Positions 53,804 through 64,000 of a DNA stretch of 64,000 bases are shown piece after piece. The position numbers were made by a program, and so were the translations under genes. Source of the DNA: JBMOOG01 sp049324535 (GTDB lineage Bacteria > Pseudomonadota > Alphaproteobacteria > Rhodobacterales > Rhodobacteraceae); NCBI GenBank assembly GCA_049324535.1, contig JBMOOG010000028.1, forward strand, positions 62,001 to 126,000. Direction: 5' to 3'. The stretch's first letter is position 1. Each line of letters opens with the position of its first letter. The notes under the pieces were generated by a model, which worked only from the letters and a program-made list of their open reading frames with translations, had not been told where the DNA came from and ran no database searches.

Positions 53804-56638
53804 ATGACATTCGGCAAGGGCAGCCATCTGCACCTGATCGACGGGTCGGCCTACATCTTCCGCGCCTATCACGCGCTGCCACCGCTGACGCGCAAGTCCG
53901 ACGGGCTGCCGATCGGGGCGGTCGCGGGGTTCTGCAACATGCTCTGGGGGCTTCTGTCGCGCAACAACGGCGCCGGCGGCCCGTCGCATATCGCGGTCGT
54001 CTTCGACTATTCGTCGAAGACGTTCCGCGACGCGATCTACGACCGGTACAAGGCCAACCGCCCCGAGCCCCCCGAGGATCTGCGCCCGCAGTTCCCCCTG
54101 ACGCGCGAGGCCACGCGCGCCTTCAACGTCGCCTGTCTGGAACTGCCGGATTACGAGGCCGACGACATCATCGCCACGCTGGCCCGACAGGCGGTCGAGG
54201 CCGGCGGCGCGGTCACGATCATCTCGTCGGACAAGGACCTGATGCAGCTCGTTGGCCCCGGCGTCGAGATGTTCGACCCGATGAAGAACCGCCGGATCGG
54301 CCCGGCCGAGGTCGAGGAGAAGTTCGGCGTCGGACCGGATCGCGTGGTGGACGTGCAGGCGCTGGCCGGCGACAGCGTGGACAACGTGCCGGGGGCGCCG
54401 GGCATCGGGCTCAAGACCGCGGCGCAGCTCATCCAGGAATACGGGGATCTCGAGACCCTGCTGGCGCGGGCGGGCGAGATCCGGCAACCCAAGCGGCGCG
54501 AGGCGCTGGTCGAGAACGCCGATCTCATCCGTATCTCCAAGCGGCTGGTGACGCTCGACAGCCACGTGCCGCTGCCCTGGGATCTGGACGATCTTGCGGT
54601 GAAGGCGCCCGATCCGGGGCCGCTGATGGACTTCCTGACCGCCATGGAGTTCCGCACGCTGACGAAGCGGGTGGCCGAGGCGCTGAAGGTCGAGGCGCCC
54701 GCGATGACCGCCAACAGCCTGACGCCCGCGCATGCCGAGGCGGGCGCCGACCCTGCGCCGGCCGCGCCCGATCACCCGCCTTTCGATCACGCAAAGTACG
54801 AGAAGGTGGCCGACCGGACCGCACTCGATCGCTGGATCGCGCTGATCCGGGCGCGGGGGTATGTCGCCATCGACACCGAGACCACGAGCCTCGACGAGAT
54901 GCAGGCCGAGCTGGTCGGAGTCTCGCTGTCGGTCGAGCCGGGTGCGGCCGGCTACATCCCCGTGGGCCATCGCACCGGCGGCGGCGATCTCTTCGGGTCG
55001 TCGGATCTCGTGGCCGGACAGATGCCGCTCTCCGAGGTGCTGGCGGCGCTGAAGCCGGTGCTCGAGGACGACGCGATCCTGAAGATCGGCCAGAACATCA
55101 AATACGACTGGAAGATCCTGGCCCGTCACGGCATCCGCATGGCGCCGATCGCCGACACCATGCTCATGTCCTACGCCATGCACGCCGGCGAGCATGGCCA
55201 CGGCATGGACGTCCTGTCCGAGCGCTATCTCGGCCATGTGCCGATCCCGATCAAGGAGCTGATCGGGTCGGGCAAGGCGCAGATCACCTTCGACCGCGTG
55301 CCGGTGGACCAGGCGGTGCGCTACGCCGCCGAGGATGCGGACGTGACGCTGCGGCTCTGGCAGGCCTTTGCCCCGCAACTGCACCGCGCCCGCGTCACCA
55401 CGGTCTACGAGACGCTGGAGCGGCCGCTGGTGCCGGTGCTGGCAGACATGGAAATGGCCGGGGTGCGCATCGACGCGGCGGTGCTTTCGCGGATGTCGAA
55501 CGCCTTCGCCCAGCGGATGGCGGGGCTTGAGGCCGAGATCCAGGAGATCGCCGGACGGCCCTTCAACGTCGGCTCGCCCAAGCAGCTTGGCGAGATCCTC
55601 TTTGACGTGATGGGCGTTGCCGGTGGCGAGAAGGGCAAGACCGGCGCCTACGCCACCGGCGCCGACGTGCTCGAGGATGTCGCGGCGCAGCAGGACAACC
55701 CCAGGGCCGCCGAACTGGCCGCGCGGGTGCTGGACTGGCGGCAGATCGCCAAGCTCAAGTCCACCTACACCGACGCGCTGCCGGGCTTCGTGAACCCCGA
55801 GACCGGGCGCGTCCACACCAGCTATTCGATCGCCGGGGCGAACACCGGGCGGCTCGCCTCGACCGATCCGAACCTGCAGAACATCCCGATCCGCACCGAG
55901 GAGGGCCGGCGCATCCGCGAGGCCTTCGTCGCGGGGCCGGGGATGCGGATGGTCAGCCTCGATTACAGCCAGATCGAACTGCGCATCCTCGCCCATGTCG
56001 CGGACATCCCCGAGCTGAAGGAGGCCTTCCGCCAGGGCGTGGACATCCATGCGATGACCGCAAGCCAGATGTTCAACGTGCCGCTGTCCGAGATGACCCC
56101 CGAAATCCGCCGGCGGGCCAAGGCGATCAACTTCGGGGTGATCTACGGGATCTCGGGCTACGGCCTTGCCCGCAACCTGCGCATCCCGCGGGCCGAGGCA
56201 CAGGCCTTCATCGACACCTACTTCGAGCGTTTCCCCGGCATCCGTGTCTACATGGACCGCACCGTCGAATTCGCAAAGGCCAACGGCTTCGTGCAGACGC
56301 TGTTCGGCCGACGGATCCACACGCCCGAGATCAACGCCAGGGGCCCCGGCGCCGGGTTTGCGCGACGCGCAGCGATCAACGCGCCGATCCAGGGGGCGGC
56401 GGCCGACATCATCCGCCGTGCCATGATCCGGATGCCGTCGGCCCTGGCGGGCCTGCCCGCGACCATGCTGCTGCAGGTGCATGACGAGCTTCTCTTCGAG
56501 GTGGACGAGCGCGCGGTCGACGACCTGATCGCCACGGCGAAGGCGGTCATGGAGAACGCGGCGCATCCGGCGGTCGGTCTGTCGGTGCCGCTTGTCGTGG
56601 ACGCCGGGTCCGGCGCCAACTGGGCCGAGGCGCATTGA
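53804..56638 (+). CDS. polA: DNA polymerase I
   Basis: The 944-residue repair and Okazaki-processing polymerase. ATG 53804 starts the conserved HLIDGSAYIFRAYHALP. Three domains appear: 5'-3' exonuclease (residues 1-310, YEADDIIATLA, SSDKDLMQL, GDSVDNVPGAPGIGLKTA), 3'-5' proofreading exonuclease near 350-540 with an intact DTETTSLDE metal motif near 357, and the polymerase (SIAGANTGRLAST, motif A SLDYSQIELRIL, motif B RRRAKAINFGVIYGIS, motif C QVHDELLFEV). Proofreading should be active. A small secreted-protein gene follows with a one-base overlap. Confidence 0.96.
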   Translation: MTFGKGSHLHLIDGSAYIFRAYHALPPLTRKSDGLPIGAVAGFCNMLWGLLSRNNGAGGPSHIAVVFDYSSKTFRDAIYDRYKANRPEPPEDLRPQFPLTREATRAFNVACLELPDYEADDIIATLARQAVEAGGAVTIISSDKDLMQLVGPGVEMFDPMKNRRIGPAEVEEKFGVGPDRVVDVQALAGDSVDNVPGAPGIGLKTAAQLIQEYGDLETLLARAGEIRQPKRREALVENADLIRISKRLVTLDSHVPLPWDLDDLAVKAPDPGPLMDFLTAMEFRTLTKRVAEALKVEAPAMTANSLTPAHAEAGADPAPAAPDHPPFDHAKYEKVADRTALDRWIALIRARGYVAIDTETTSLDEMQAELVGVSLSVEPGAAGYIPVGHRTGGGDLFGSSDLVAGQMPLSEVLAALKPVLEDDAILKIGQNIKYDWKILARHGIRMAPIADTMLMSYAMHAGEHGHGMDVLSERYLGHVPIPIKELIGSGKAQITFDRVPVDQAVRYAAEDADVTLRLWQAFAPQLHRARVTTVYETLERPLVPVLADMEMAGVRIDAAVLSRMSNAFAQRMAGLEAEIQEIAGRPFNVGSPKQLGEILFDVMGVAGGEKGKTGAYATGADVLEDVAAQQDNPRAAELAARVLDWRQIAKLKSTYTDALPGFVNPETGRVHTSYSIAGANTGRLASTDPNLQNIPIRTEEGRRIREAFVAGPGMRMVSLDYSQIELRILAHVADIPELKEAFRQGVDIHAMTASQMFNVPLSEMTPEIRRRAKAINFGVIYGISGYGLARNLRIPRAEAQAFIDTYFERFPGIRVYMDRTVEFAKANGFVQTLFGRRIHTPEINARGPGAGFARRAAINAPIQGAAADIIRRAMIRMPSALAGLPATMLLQVHDELLFEVDERAVDDLIATAKAVMENAAHPAVGLSVPLVVDAGSGANWAEAH

Positions 56639-56997
56639 TGCGGCGCCTTGCCCTGTGCGCCGCGGCGGTCCTTCTGGCCGGCGCCGCGCAGGCGGTCGAG
56701 ACCTACGTCTCGGACCTCGGCGACGACTATGTCCTTGTCGCCAATCCGGACGGCATGATCCTGTCGTCGGTGCATCCCAAGGCCTGGTTCATCGAGGCCG
56801 GCGCAGAGAGCCGGGTCGAGCGGGGGACCGACGTGATCTTCCTCGGACGGTCCTGCGATGCGTTCCACCGGCTCTGGGGAAAGGGCGCATGGGGCCAGGC
56901 GAATGGCGGTTTCCGGGTCGCCTTTCCGGGCGGGCGCGACTACGGGTTTCCGCGGCAGGAAATGCCGGTCGCCGATGGCATCGACTGCGGCCTCTAA
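56638..56997 (+). CDS. Small secreted protein of unknown function
   Basis: A 119-residue exported protein with signal peptide MRRLALCAAAVLLAGAAQA. The mature part (VETYVSDLGDDYVLVANPDGMILSS) has Cys63-type and C-terminal cysteines (SCDAFHRLWGKGAWGQANGG and DGIDCGL) that could form a disulfide. The ATG overlaps the polA stop by one base, so the two are co-translated. I do not recognise a named family. Confidence 0.72.
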   Translation: MRRLALCAAAVLLAGAAQAVETYVSDLGDDYVLVANPDGMILSSVHPKAWFIEAGAESRVERGTDVIFLGRSCDAFHRLWGKGAWGQANGGFRVAFPGGRDYGFPRQEMPVADGIDCGL

Positions 56998-57124
56998 CCC
57001 GACCGATCGCCGGCGGTGGGTCGGGAGGCCTTAGGACGGACCGGTTCCAAGGGGCGGAACCTGCGGGCCGCGGCTTGTCAACGCGCGGCGCGCAGGCAAA
57101 GAAGAAGGCGGACAGGGGTGCTTC

Positions 57125-58111
57125 ATGCCGCATGATCACGCAGACGACCACGACAGCCACGACGGGCACCCTCACGCTCATCCTCGCGGGCACGGTCACG
57201 GGCACCATCACGCCCATATGGACCCCGGGGCGGGCGACCTCCGTGTCGGCCTTGCCGTCGCGGTGAATCTGGTCCTGACGGTCGCACAGATCGTCGGCGG
57301 GCTGATCGCGGGATCGGTGGCGCTGATCGCGGATGCGGTGCACAACCTGTCCGACGCCATGACGCTGGTCATCGCCTTTGCCGCCCGCCGCATCGCGCGG
57401 CGTCCGGCGACGCCGGCGATGAGCTTCGGCTGGGGCCGGGCCGAACTGGTGGCGGCGCTCATCAACTACACCACCCTGATCGTGCTGTCGGTCTGGCTCG
57501 GGTTCGAGGCGATGGGCCGGATCCTGAACCCGCCCGAGGTCGCCGGCGGGATCGTCATCGCTCTGGCGGGCCTTGCGCTGGTCATCGACCTGGCGACGGC
57601 GGCGCTGACCTGGCGGCTGGCCAAGGAAAGCCTGAACATCCGTGCGGCCTTCCTGCACAACCTCGCCGACGCGGGCACCTCCGTCGCGGTGATCCTCGGC
57701 GGGCTCTTGATCCTTCTCTACGACTGGCGGCTCGCGGACCCGCTGATCACCCTGGGGATTTCGGCCTGGATCCTCTGGCATGCGCTGTCCGACATCGGGC
57801 CGGTGATCCGCATCCTGATGATGGGGGCGCCCGAGGACATCGAGGCCGAGGCGGTGCGCCGCGCTCTGGCCGGGGCCGCCGGCATCGAGGATGTCCACCA
57901 CCTGCACCTGTGGCAGCTGGACGAAAACCGGACCGCGATCGAGGCGCATCTGGTGGTGCGCGAGGCGGCCGATTTCGCGGCCGTGACCGCGAGGGCCAAG
58001 GCGATGGTGGCGACGCGGTTCGGCATCCGGCACGCCACCTTCGAGACCGAGACCCGGGATTCGGGCTGTGCCGATGCCGCGCCCGCCTGCGATCCGCGGG
58101 CCGGGTCCTAG
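57125..58111 (+). CDS. Cation diffusion facilitator (zinc/metal efflux), His-rich
   Basis: A 328-residue CDF exporter of divalent metal, probably zinc, cobalt or cadmium, in exchange for protons. The first 31 residues have 13 histidines (HGHGHHHAH), a cytoplasmic metal-sensing or loading tail. Six helices follow; HNLSDA (residues near 72) and HNLADA (near 185) are the zinc sites in helices II and V. The C-terminal cytoplasmic domain HHLHLWQLDENRTAIEAHLVV is of CzcD/ZitB type. It ends in a 3-base overlap with the hydroxypyruvate isomerase stop. Confidence 0.92.
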   Translation: MPHDHADDHDSHDGHPHAHPRGHGHGHHHAHMDPGAGDLRVGLAVAVNLVLTVAQIVGGLIAGSVALIADAVHNLSDAMTLVIAFAARRIARRPATPAMSFGWGRAELVAALINYTTLIVLSVWLGFEAMGRILNPPEVAGGIVIALAGLALVIDLATAALTWRLAKESLNIRAAFLHNLADAGTSVAVILGGLLILLYDWRLADPLITLGISAWILWHALSDIGPVIRILMMGAPEDIEAEAVRRALAGAAGIEDVHHLHLWQLDENRTAIEAHLVVREAADFAAVTARAKAMVATRFGIRHATFETETRDSGCADAAPACDPRAGS

Positions 58112-58866
58112 CCCGCCCGGCCGAGCCAGCCCAGACCGTCCCGCGTCGGGCCTTTCGGGGTGTATTCGGCGCTGACCCATCCGCGGTAGCCGCCGGCGTC
58201 GAGCCGTGCGAAGAAGGCCGGCCAGTCGATGTCGCCGCCCTCGGGCTCGTGCCGGCCGGGGTGGCCGGCGATCTGGACATGGACGGCGCGGGCGCCGAAC
58301 CGATCCCAGGCGGCACGGGCGTCGCCGGTGATCCGCTGCGCGTGATAGGCGTCGAACTGGAGCGCGAGATTGGGCGCGCCGACCCGGTCGAGGATCGCGA
58401 CGGCGGTTTCAAAGTCGGACAGGAAATAGCCCGGCATGTCCACGCGGTTGATCGGCTCGATCGTCAGCGACATCGCGGGCGCGCGCGCCGCCGCCCAGGC
58501 AAGGTTTGCCCGATAGGCGGCCTCGGCTTCCGGCCCCTCGGCGATCCCGGCCATGATGTGGATGTGGCGCGGCCGCAGCACGCCCGCGTAGCGCAGGCAG
58601 CGGTCGAAGTCGTGGCGGAACCGGTCCGCGGCGCCGGGGACGGCCGCAAAGCCGCGATCGCCGCCCGCCCAGTTCGGCGGCGGCGTGTTCATCAGCACGA
58701 AGGTGAGGTCGTTCAGCACGATCCGGTCGCGCGTCTCCTGCGCGGGCGCGTCGTAGGGGAACAGGACCTCGACCCCTTCGAAGCCCGCCTCGCGCGCCGC
58801 CTCGAACCGGTCAAGGAACGGCAGTTCGGCAAAGAGCATGGTCAGGTTCGCGGCGAAGCGCGGCAT
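58108..58866 (-). CDS. hyi: Hydroxypyruvate isomerase (TIM-barrel)
   Basis: The 252-residue enzyme should interconvert hydroxypyruvate and tartronate semialdehyde in glyoxylate metabolism. PRFAANLTMLFAELPFLDRF and FEGVEVLFPYDAPAQE are family openings; the metal/catalytic acids lie in LTIEPINRVDMPGYFLSD near 145 and SAEYTPKG near 240. A 2-oxotetronate isomerase (OtnI) is possible, being in the same family. Its ATG overlaps the stop of the DUF1285 gene by one base, so the two form a unit. Confidence 0.88.
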   Translation of the reverse strand: MPRFAANLTMLFAELPFLDRFEAAREAGFEGVEVLFPYDAPAQETRDRIVLNDLTFVLMNTPPPNWAGGDRGFAAVPGAADRFRHDFDRCLRYAGVLRPRHIHIMAGIAEGPEAEAAYRANLAWAAARAPAMSLTIEPINRVDMPGYFLSDFETAVAILDRVGAPNLALQFDAYHAQRITGDARAAWDRFGARAVHVQIAGHPGRHEPEGGDIDWPAFFARLDAGGYRGWVSAEYTPKGPTRDGLGWLGRAG

Positions 58867-59462
58867 CAGCCGAGTTCCCGCGCCGGGAGGATCGGGAAGA
58901 AGGTTCCGCCCGACCAGAGCCCGAGCCAGTCCTCGCCCGCATGGGGCGCGCGATCGGCAATCTCGACCAGACGGTAGAAGGTCTTGCGGTCGATCCGCGC
59001 CTCGAGCCCGCGGCGGACGTGCACGTAGGGCGCGGGCTCGCCATCGGCGGCGATCGCCACCCGGATCGGATTGTCGGCGTCCGCGGCGACCTGGTCGCCC
59101 ACGTTCGTCTCGAAGACCAGGCGCTGGTCGGGGCCGCGGCCCGTGCGTTCGACATCCACGGCGACGAAGGGGGCGTCCTCGACGCGGATGCCGACCTTCT
59201 CGACCGGTGTGACCAGATAGTGCCGGTCGCCTTCGCGCTTCAGGATCGAGGCGAAGAGGCGCACCATCTCGGGCCGGCCGATGGGCGTGCCCTCGTGAAA
59301 CCAGGTGCCGTCGCGGCGGATCTCCATGTCGATGTCGCCGCAGAAGGGCGGATTCCACAGATGCACGGGCGGCGGACCCTTGCGGGCGGCGGCCTTCGCC
59401 GCCGAGGCCAGCGCGTCGGCCGGGGCTCTCACGATCATTTGTGCCGGTTGTGCATTCGGCAT
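58866..59462 (-). CDS. DUF1285 family protein
   Basis: A 198-residue cytosolic protein. PPVHLWNPPFCGDIDMEIRR followed by DGTWFHEGTPIGRPEMVRLFASIL is the clear DUF1285 mark. These proteins are common in alpha- and gammaproteobacteria; their function is unknown. AAGGG precedes ATG 59462. It is divergent from the MoxR gene, 62 bases apart, and is followed by the isomerase. Confidence 0.86.
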   Translation of the reverse strand: MPNAQPAQMIVRAPADALASAAKAAARKGPPPVHLWNPPFCGDIDMEIRRDGTWFHEGTPIGRPEMVRLFASILKREGDRHYLVTPVEKVGIRVEDAPFVAVDVERTGRGPDQRLVFETNVGDQVAADADNPIRVAIAADGEPAPYVHVRRGLEARIDRKTFYRLVEIADRAPHAGEDWLGLWSGGTFFPILPARELG

Positions 59463-59524
59463 TGGTGCCCTTGGGGTTCTGTGCCTTTATGGTGGGACTA
59501 TAGGCCGAGTGGAAGGGAGTTGTC

Positions 59525-60528
<1,004 letters not shown>

Positions 60529-60532
<4 letters not shown>

Positions 60533-61422
60533 GCGCACCCCCGGCCCCCTCGGCGCGGCCCGCGGGCCTGCGGCGCGCGGCCGAGGGGCTGGCCTCGACG
60601 CTGCCGCCGCTGCTGGCGGCGGCCGAGCATCTGGCCTCGTCGGTGCAGCTGGGCGAGCACGGGCGGCGGCGGTCGGGGATGGGCGACGAATTCTGGCAGT
60701 TCCGCCCGGCCCATGCCGGCGACGAAGCGCGGATGATCGACTGGCGGCGGTCGGCGCGGGCCGATGCGCATTTCGTGCGCGAGAAGGAATGGCAGGCGGC
60801 GCAGTCGGTGCACCTGTGGGTCGATGACGCGCAGTCGATGGAGTTCTCGGGCTCGAAGGACCGCCCGACCAAGGCGGACCGCGCCCGGCTTCTGGCGCTG
60901 GCGCTGTCGGTGCTGCTCATTCGCGGCGGCGAGCGGGTGGGGCTCGCCGATCCCGTGGCGCCGCCGCGCTCGGGCGAGGTGCAGCTTCTGCGCCTGTCGC
61001 AGGTCATGACGGCCCCGGCCGGACAGGCCGAGTACGGCGCCCCCGAGGCGCGGGCGATGCTGGCCGGCGCGCGGGCGGTCTTCCTGTCGGACTTCCTCGG
61101 CGATCCGGCCCTGGTGCGCGCGGCGCTGACCTCGGCGGCGGATCGTGGGGTCAAGGGCGCGCTGGTGCAGGTGCTCGACCCGGTCGAGGAAGCCTTCCCC
61201 TTCGACGGCCGCACGATCTTCGAAAGCATGGGCGGCGCGATCCGGCACGAGACGCTGCGCGCGGCCGACCTGCGCGGCCGCTATCTGGAACGGCTGGCCG
61301 AGCGCAGGGCGATGCTGGCCGATCTTGCGCTGGCCACCGGCTGGCAGTTCCACATCCACCGCACCGACGCCAGCGCGGCCTCGGCGCTTCTGTGGCTCTA
61401 TCACGCGATCGGCCGGCGATGA
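60529..61422 (+). CDS. DUF58 domain protein
   Basis: A 297-residue cytoplasmic protein with a von Willebrand A-like fold. GDEFWQFRPAHAGDEARMIDWRRSARADAHFVREKEW near 50-85 is the DUF58 hallmark; VDDAQSMEFSGSKD is a partly kept MIDAS (metal-dependent adhesion) site (DxSxS becomes DxxQS). It partners with the MoxR ATPase. Both ends overlap neighbours by ATGA. Confidence 0.9.
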
Positions 61423-64000
61423 TGGTGTTCGGCCCCCTGGGCTTCGCGGCCCCCTGGCTCCTGTGGGCGCTCGCCGCGCTGCCGGTGCTGTGGTTTCTGC
61501 TGCGCGCCGTGCCGCCCGCGCCCATCCGCCGCCGCTTTCCGGGCGTGGCGCTGCTGCTCGGGCTCACGGACGACGAGCACGAGACCGACAAGACCCCCTG
61601 GTGGCTTCTTCTCCTGCGGATGCTGGCGGTGGCCGCCGTCATCCTCGGCTTCGCGGGGCCGGTGCTGAACCCCGAGGTCCGCCAGCCCGGATCGGGGCCG
61701 TTACTGATCCTGACCGATGGCGGATGGCCGGACGCCCGGGACTGGCCGCGCCGGCAGGACCGGCTGGCGCGCGCGGTGGCCGATGCCGGGCGCGACGGCC
61801 GGCAGGTGGCCCTTCTGTCGCTGGCCGATCCGCCCGCGACGCCGCCGGTCTTCACGGCCGCCGACGCGCTGGCGGAACGGATCAGCGGGCTGGTCCCGGC
61901 CGCCTGGGAGCCCGAAGCGTCCCCCCTGCCCGATCCGGCCGCCCTGCTGCCCGAGGGCCGGTTCGACACGCTCTGGCTGTCGGACGGGCTCGCCCGCGAC
62001 AGCCGGGCGGGGCTTCTGGCGGCGCTCGAGGCGCGGGGCACGGTCACCGTGTCGGAGTCGGGCCGCGACGTGCTGGCGCTTGCGCCGGCCGAATTCCGGG
62101 ATGGCGCCGTGGTCCTGCCGGTGCTGCGGGCCCAGGACGGGGCCGCAGGCGAGGCCGAGGTGGTGGCACGCGGGCTCGACCCCTCGGGGATCGAGCGCGA
62201 ACTGGCGCGTGTGACCGTGCCGCTGGCCGCCGGCGAGGACCGGGCGGAGGCGCGCTTCGACCTGCCGCCCGAACTGCGCAACCGGCTGACCCGCTTTGAC
62301 ATCCTGGGCCAGCGCAGCGCCGGAACGGTCAGCCTTGCCGACGACGCCCTGCGCCGGCGCAAGGTGGCGCTGGTCTCGGGCGGGGCGGACCGCGAAGGGC
62401 TGGAGCTGCTGTCGCCCACGCACTACCTCGAACAGGCGCTTGCGCCGAACGCGGACCTCATCGAAGGCACGCTGTCGGACGTGCTGCTGGCGAGGCCCGA
62501 CGCGATCATCCTGGCCGATGTGGCGAAGATTGCGGAAGGCGCCGACCTCCTGGACTGGGTGGACAAGGGCGGCCTTCTGATCCGCTTCGCCGGTCCGCGG
62601 CTTGCCACCTCGGACGTGGGACGCGCGGTCGAGGATCCGCTCCTGCCGGTGCGCCTGCGCGAGGGCGGCCGGTCGGTCGGCGGCAGCATGAGCTGGGGCG
62701 AGCCCCGGCGGCTTGCGCCCTTTGCCGAGGGCACCCCCTTTGCCGGTCTGGCGGTCCCCGACGAGGTGACGGTGCGCGAGCAGGTCATGGCGCAGCCCGA
62801 TCCGGAACTGTCGAGCCGCACCATCGCGGCGCTGACCGATGGCACGCCGCTGGTCACGGCGCGCGCGGTCGGCGACGGCCGGGTGGTCCTGTTCCACGTC
62901 ACCGCCAATGCCGAATGGTCCACGCTGCCGCTTTCGGGCCTGTTCGTGCAGATGCTCGAGCGTCTGGCCGTCGCCTCGCGGGCCGAGCGGCCGAAGCTCG
63001 AGGATCTGGCCGGCACCACCTGGACGGCCGACCGGGTGCTGGACGGTTTCGGCGAGTTGCAGGACGCGGGCGGTCTCGCCGGCATTCCGGGCGAGCGCCT
63101 TGCCGATGCACGGATCGGGCCGACCCTGCCGCCCGGCCTCTACTCCGACGGCGACCGCCGGCTTGCGATGAACGCCATCGCGGCCGACCGCCGGCTTGAG
63201 CCCGCGGCCTGGCCTTCGGGTGTCACGGTCGAGGGGCTGGTGATCCAGCGCGAGACGCGGCTCAAGGGCTGGTTCCTTGCCGCAGCGCTCATCCTTCTGG
63301 CGGCCGATGCGGTGGCGTCGCTCTGGCTGGGCGGACGTCTGGCGCGGCGGTCCCGCGGTGCGGTCGCGGCCGCGGTGCTGGCGCTTGCGCTGCCGGTGGC
63401 GCCACCGGTGCGCGCCGATGACGCCGCCGCGATCAACGCCGCGAACAATGTCGTCCTTGCCCATGTCCTGACCGGCGATGCCGAGACCGACCGGGTGGCC
63501 GAGGCCGGGATGAAGGGCCTGTCCGAGGTGCTGTTCGCCCGCACCACCGTCGAGCCGGTCACACCGGTGGGCATCGATCTCGAGCGCGACGACCTGTCGC
63601 TCTATCCCTTCCTCTACTGGCCGGTGACCGCCAGCCAGCCGGCACCCACGCCGCAGGCCTATGCCAAGCTGAACCGGTTCCTGCGGTCGGGCGGCATGAT
63701 CCTGTTCGACACACGCGATGCCGATCGGGCCGGCACCGGGGCCTCGACCCCTGCCAGCCAGCGGCTCCAGGCGCTGGCCGCGCCACTCGACATCCCGCCG
63801 CTGGAGCCGATCCCCCGCGACCATGTGCTGACGCGGGCCTTCTACCTGCTGTCCGAGTTCCCGGGACGCTACGCCGGGCCGACGATCTGGGTCGAGGCGG
63901 CGCCCCCGGACGCCGAGCAGGCCGAGGGCATGCCGTTCCGCAACCTGAACGACGGGGTGACGCCGGTGGTGATCGGCGCGAACGACTGGGCCTCGGCCTG
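61419..64000 (+). CDS. DUF4159 / BatA-like membrane protein, 3' truncated by window
   Basis: About 860 residues are visible and the frame is open to the last base. The N-terminus has the BatA-type membrane segment (FAAPWLLWALAALPVLWFLL and PPAPIRRRFPGVALL) and a second helix KTPWWLLLLRMLAVAAVIL. A glutamine-amidotransferase-like region (SGGADREGLELLSPTHYLEQAL) follows, then a helix pair near 610-650, then the DUF4159 domain with LNRFLRSGGMILFDTRDADR. The ATGA overlap with DUF58 and the MoxR gene upstream form the known unit; its target substrate is unknown. The end is cut off. Confidence 0.88.
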   Translation, partial: MMVFGPLGFAAPWLLWALAALPVLWFLLRAVPPAPIRRRFPGVALLLGLTDDEHETDKTPWWLLLLRMLAVAAVILGFAGPVLNPEVRQPGSGPLLILTDGGWPDARDWPRRQDRLARAVADAGRDGRQVALLSLADPPATPPVFTAADALAERISGLVPAAWEPEASPLPDPAALLPEGRFDTLWLSDGLARDSRAGLLAALEARGTVTVSESGRDVLALAPAEFRDGAVVLPVLRAQDGAAGEAEVVARGLDPSGIERELARVTVPLAAGEDRAEARFDLPPELRNRLTRFDILGQRSAGTVSLADDALRRRKVALVSGGADREGLELLSPTHYLEQALAPNADLIEGTLSDVLLARPDAIILADVAKIAEGADLLDWVDKGGLLIRFAGPRLATSDVGRAVEDPLLPVRLREGGRSVGGSMSWGEPRRLAPFAEGTPFAGLAVPDEVTVREQVMAQPDPELSSRTIAALTDGTPLVTARAVGDGRVVLFHVTANAEWSTLPLSGLFVQMLERLAVASRAERPKLEDLAGTTWTADRVLDGFGELQDAGGLAGIPGERLADARIGPTLPPGLYSDGDRRLAMNAIAADRRLEPAAWPSGVTVEGLVIQRETRLKGWFLAAALILLAADAVASLWLGGRLARRSRGAVAAAVLALALPVAPPVRADDAAAINAANNVVLAHVLTGDAETDRVAEAGMKGLSEVLFARTTVEPVTPVGIDLERDDLSLYPFLYWPVTASQPAPTPQAYAKLNRFLRSGGMILFDTRDADRAGTGASTPASQRLQALAAPLDIPPLEPIPRDHVLTRAFYLLSEFPGRYAGPTIWVEAAPPDAEQAEGMPFRNLNDGVTPVVIGANDWASA

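Noticed and set aside
53687..56635. Minus-strand open frame of nearly 1000 codons opposite polA
   Set aside because: It mirrors polA codon by codon, lacks recognisable domains and a ribosome site; the sense strand has all polymerase motifs.

Overview
The window is about 70% GC, densely packed, and reads as chromosome of a member of the Rhodobacterales (Rhodobacteraceae; Rhodovulum- or Rhodobacter-like, genus not resolved). The main reasons are the ethylmalonyl-CoA pathway pair ccr/ecm, the linked set nfu-tsaB-rimI, the alphaproteobacterial families TIGR02302, TIGR02186, DUF1285 and GT14-DUF5928, a LuxR/LuxI pair, and family-typical grey repeats with a CTTCTTCTTCG...AAATA.CCC core. I see no tRNA, rRNA, CRISPR array, prophage or insertion sequence.

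Region 1 (1-13878) is an accessory catabolic island: the end of an M20 amidohydrolase, a family-5 solute-binding protein, a cupin, an L,D-transpeptidase, a creatinase, an oligopeptide-type ABC importer (two permeases and a fused double ATPase), an aldehyde dehydrogenase, a short-chain dehydrogenase, an Ntn-type P1 peptidase/amidase, a kynurenine-formamidase-like hydrolase and a succinate-semialdehyde dehydrogenase. All four grey repeats I found lie here. The likely theme is import and stepwise breakdown of an amide- or guanidino-containing compound; the substrate is not known.

Region 2 (13949-20167) holds an RTX calcium-binding exoprotein, a branched-chain aminotransferase, a universal stress protein, a GNAT enzyme and the coupled set nfu-tsaB-rimI behind a good candidate Irr (iron) box. 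Region 3 (20168-27652) is a nucleoside uptake operon (BMP binding protein, ATPase, two permeases, purine nucleoside phosphorylase) followed by a TSUP exporter and its TIGR02186 partner. Region 4 (27658-31849, minus strand) carries a helicase-RAM domain-SDR operon and a quorum-sensing unit made of a tiny ORF, luxR and luxI.

Region 5 (32037-37598) has ccr and ecm divergent but separated by a PhoX-type phosphatase gene, with related operator-like motifs before both. Region 6 (37609-50235) is mostly housekeeping: TlpA thioredoxin, argH, two micro-lipoproteins, DUF2834, lysA, TIGR02302, a zinc-ribbon membrane protein, ftsE-ftsX-plsC, an orphan Hint-domain protein, accA and a Spy-like periplasmic protein with a striking operator-like palindrome. 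Region 7 (50327-64000) has a divergent sulfotransferase/GT14 glycosyltransferase pair, a HIT protein, a zinc-finger protein, polA with a small secreted protein, a His-rich CDF metal exporter, hydroxypyruvate isomerase with DUF1285, and a MoxR-DUF58-DUF4159 operon cut by the window end.

Assignments rest on reading the translations and recalling family motifs; no searches were run.
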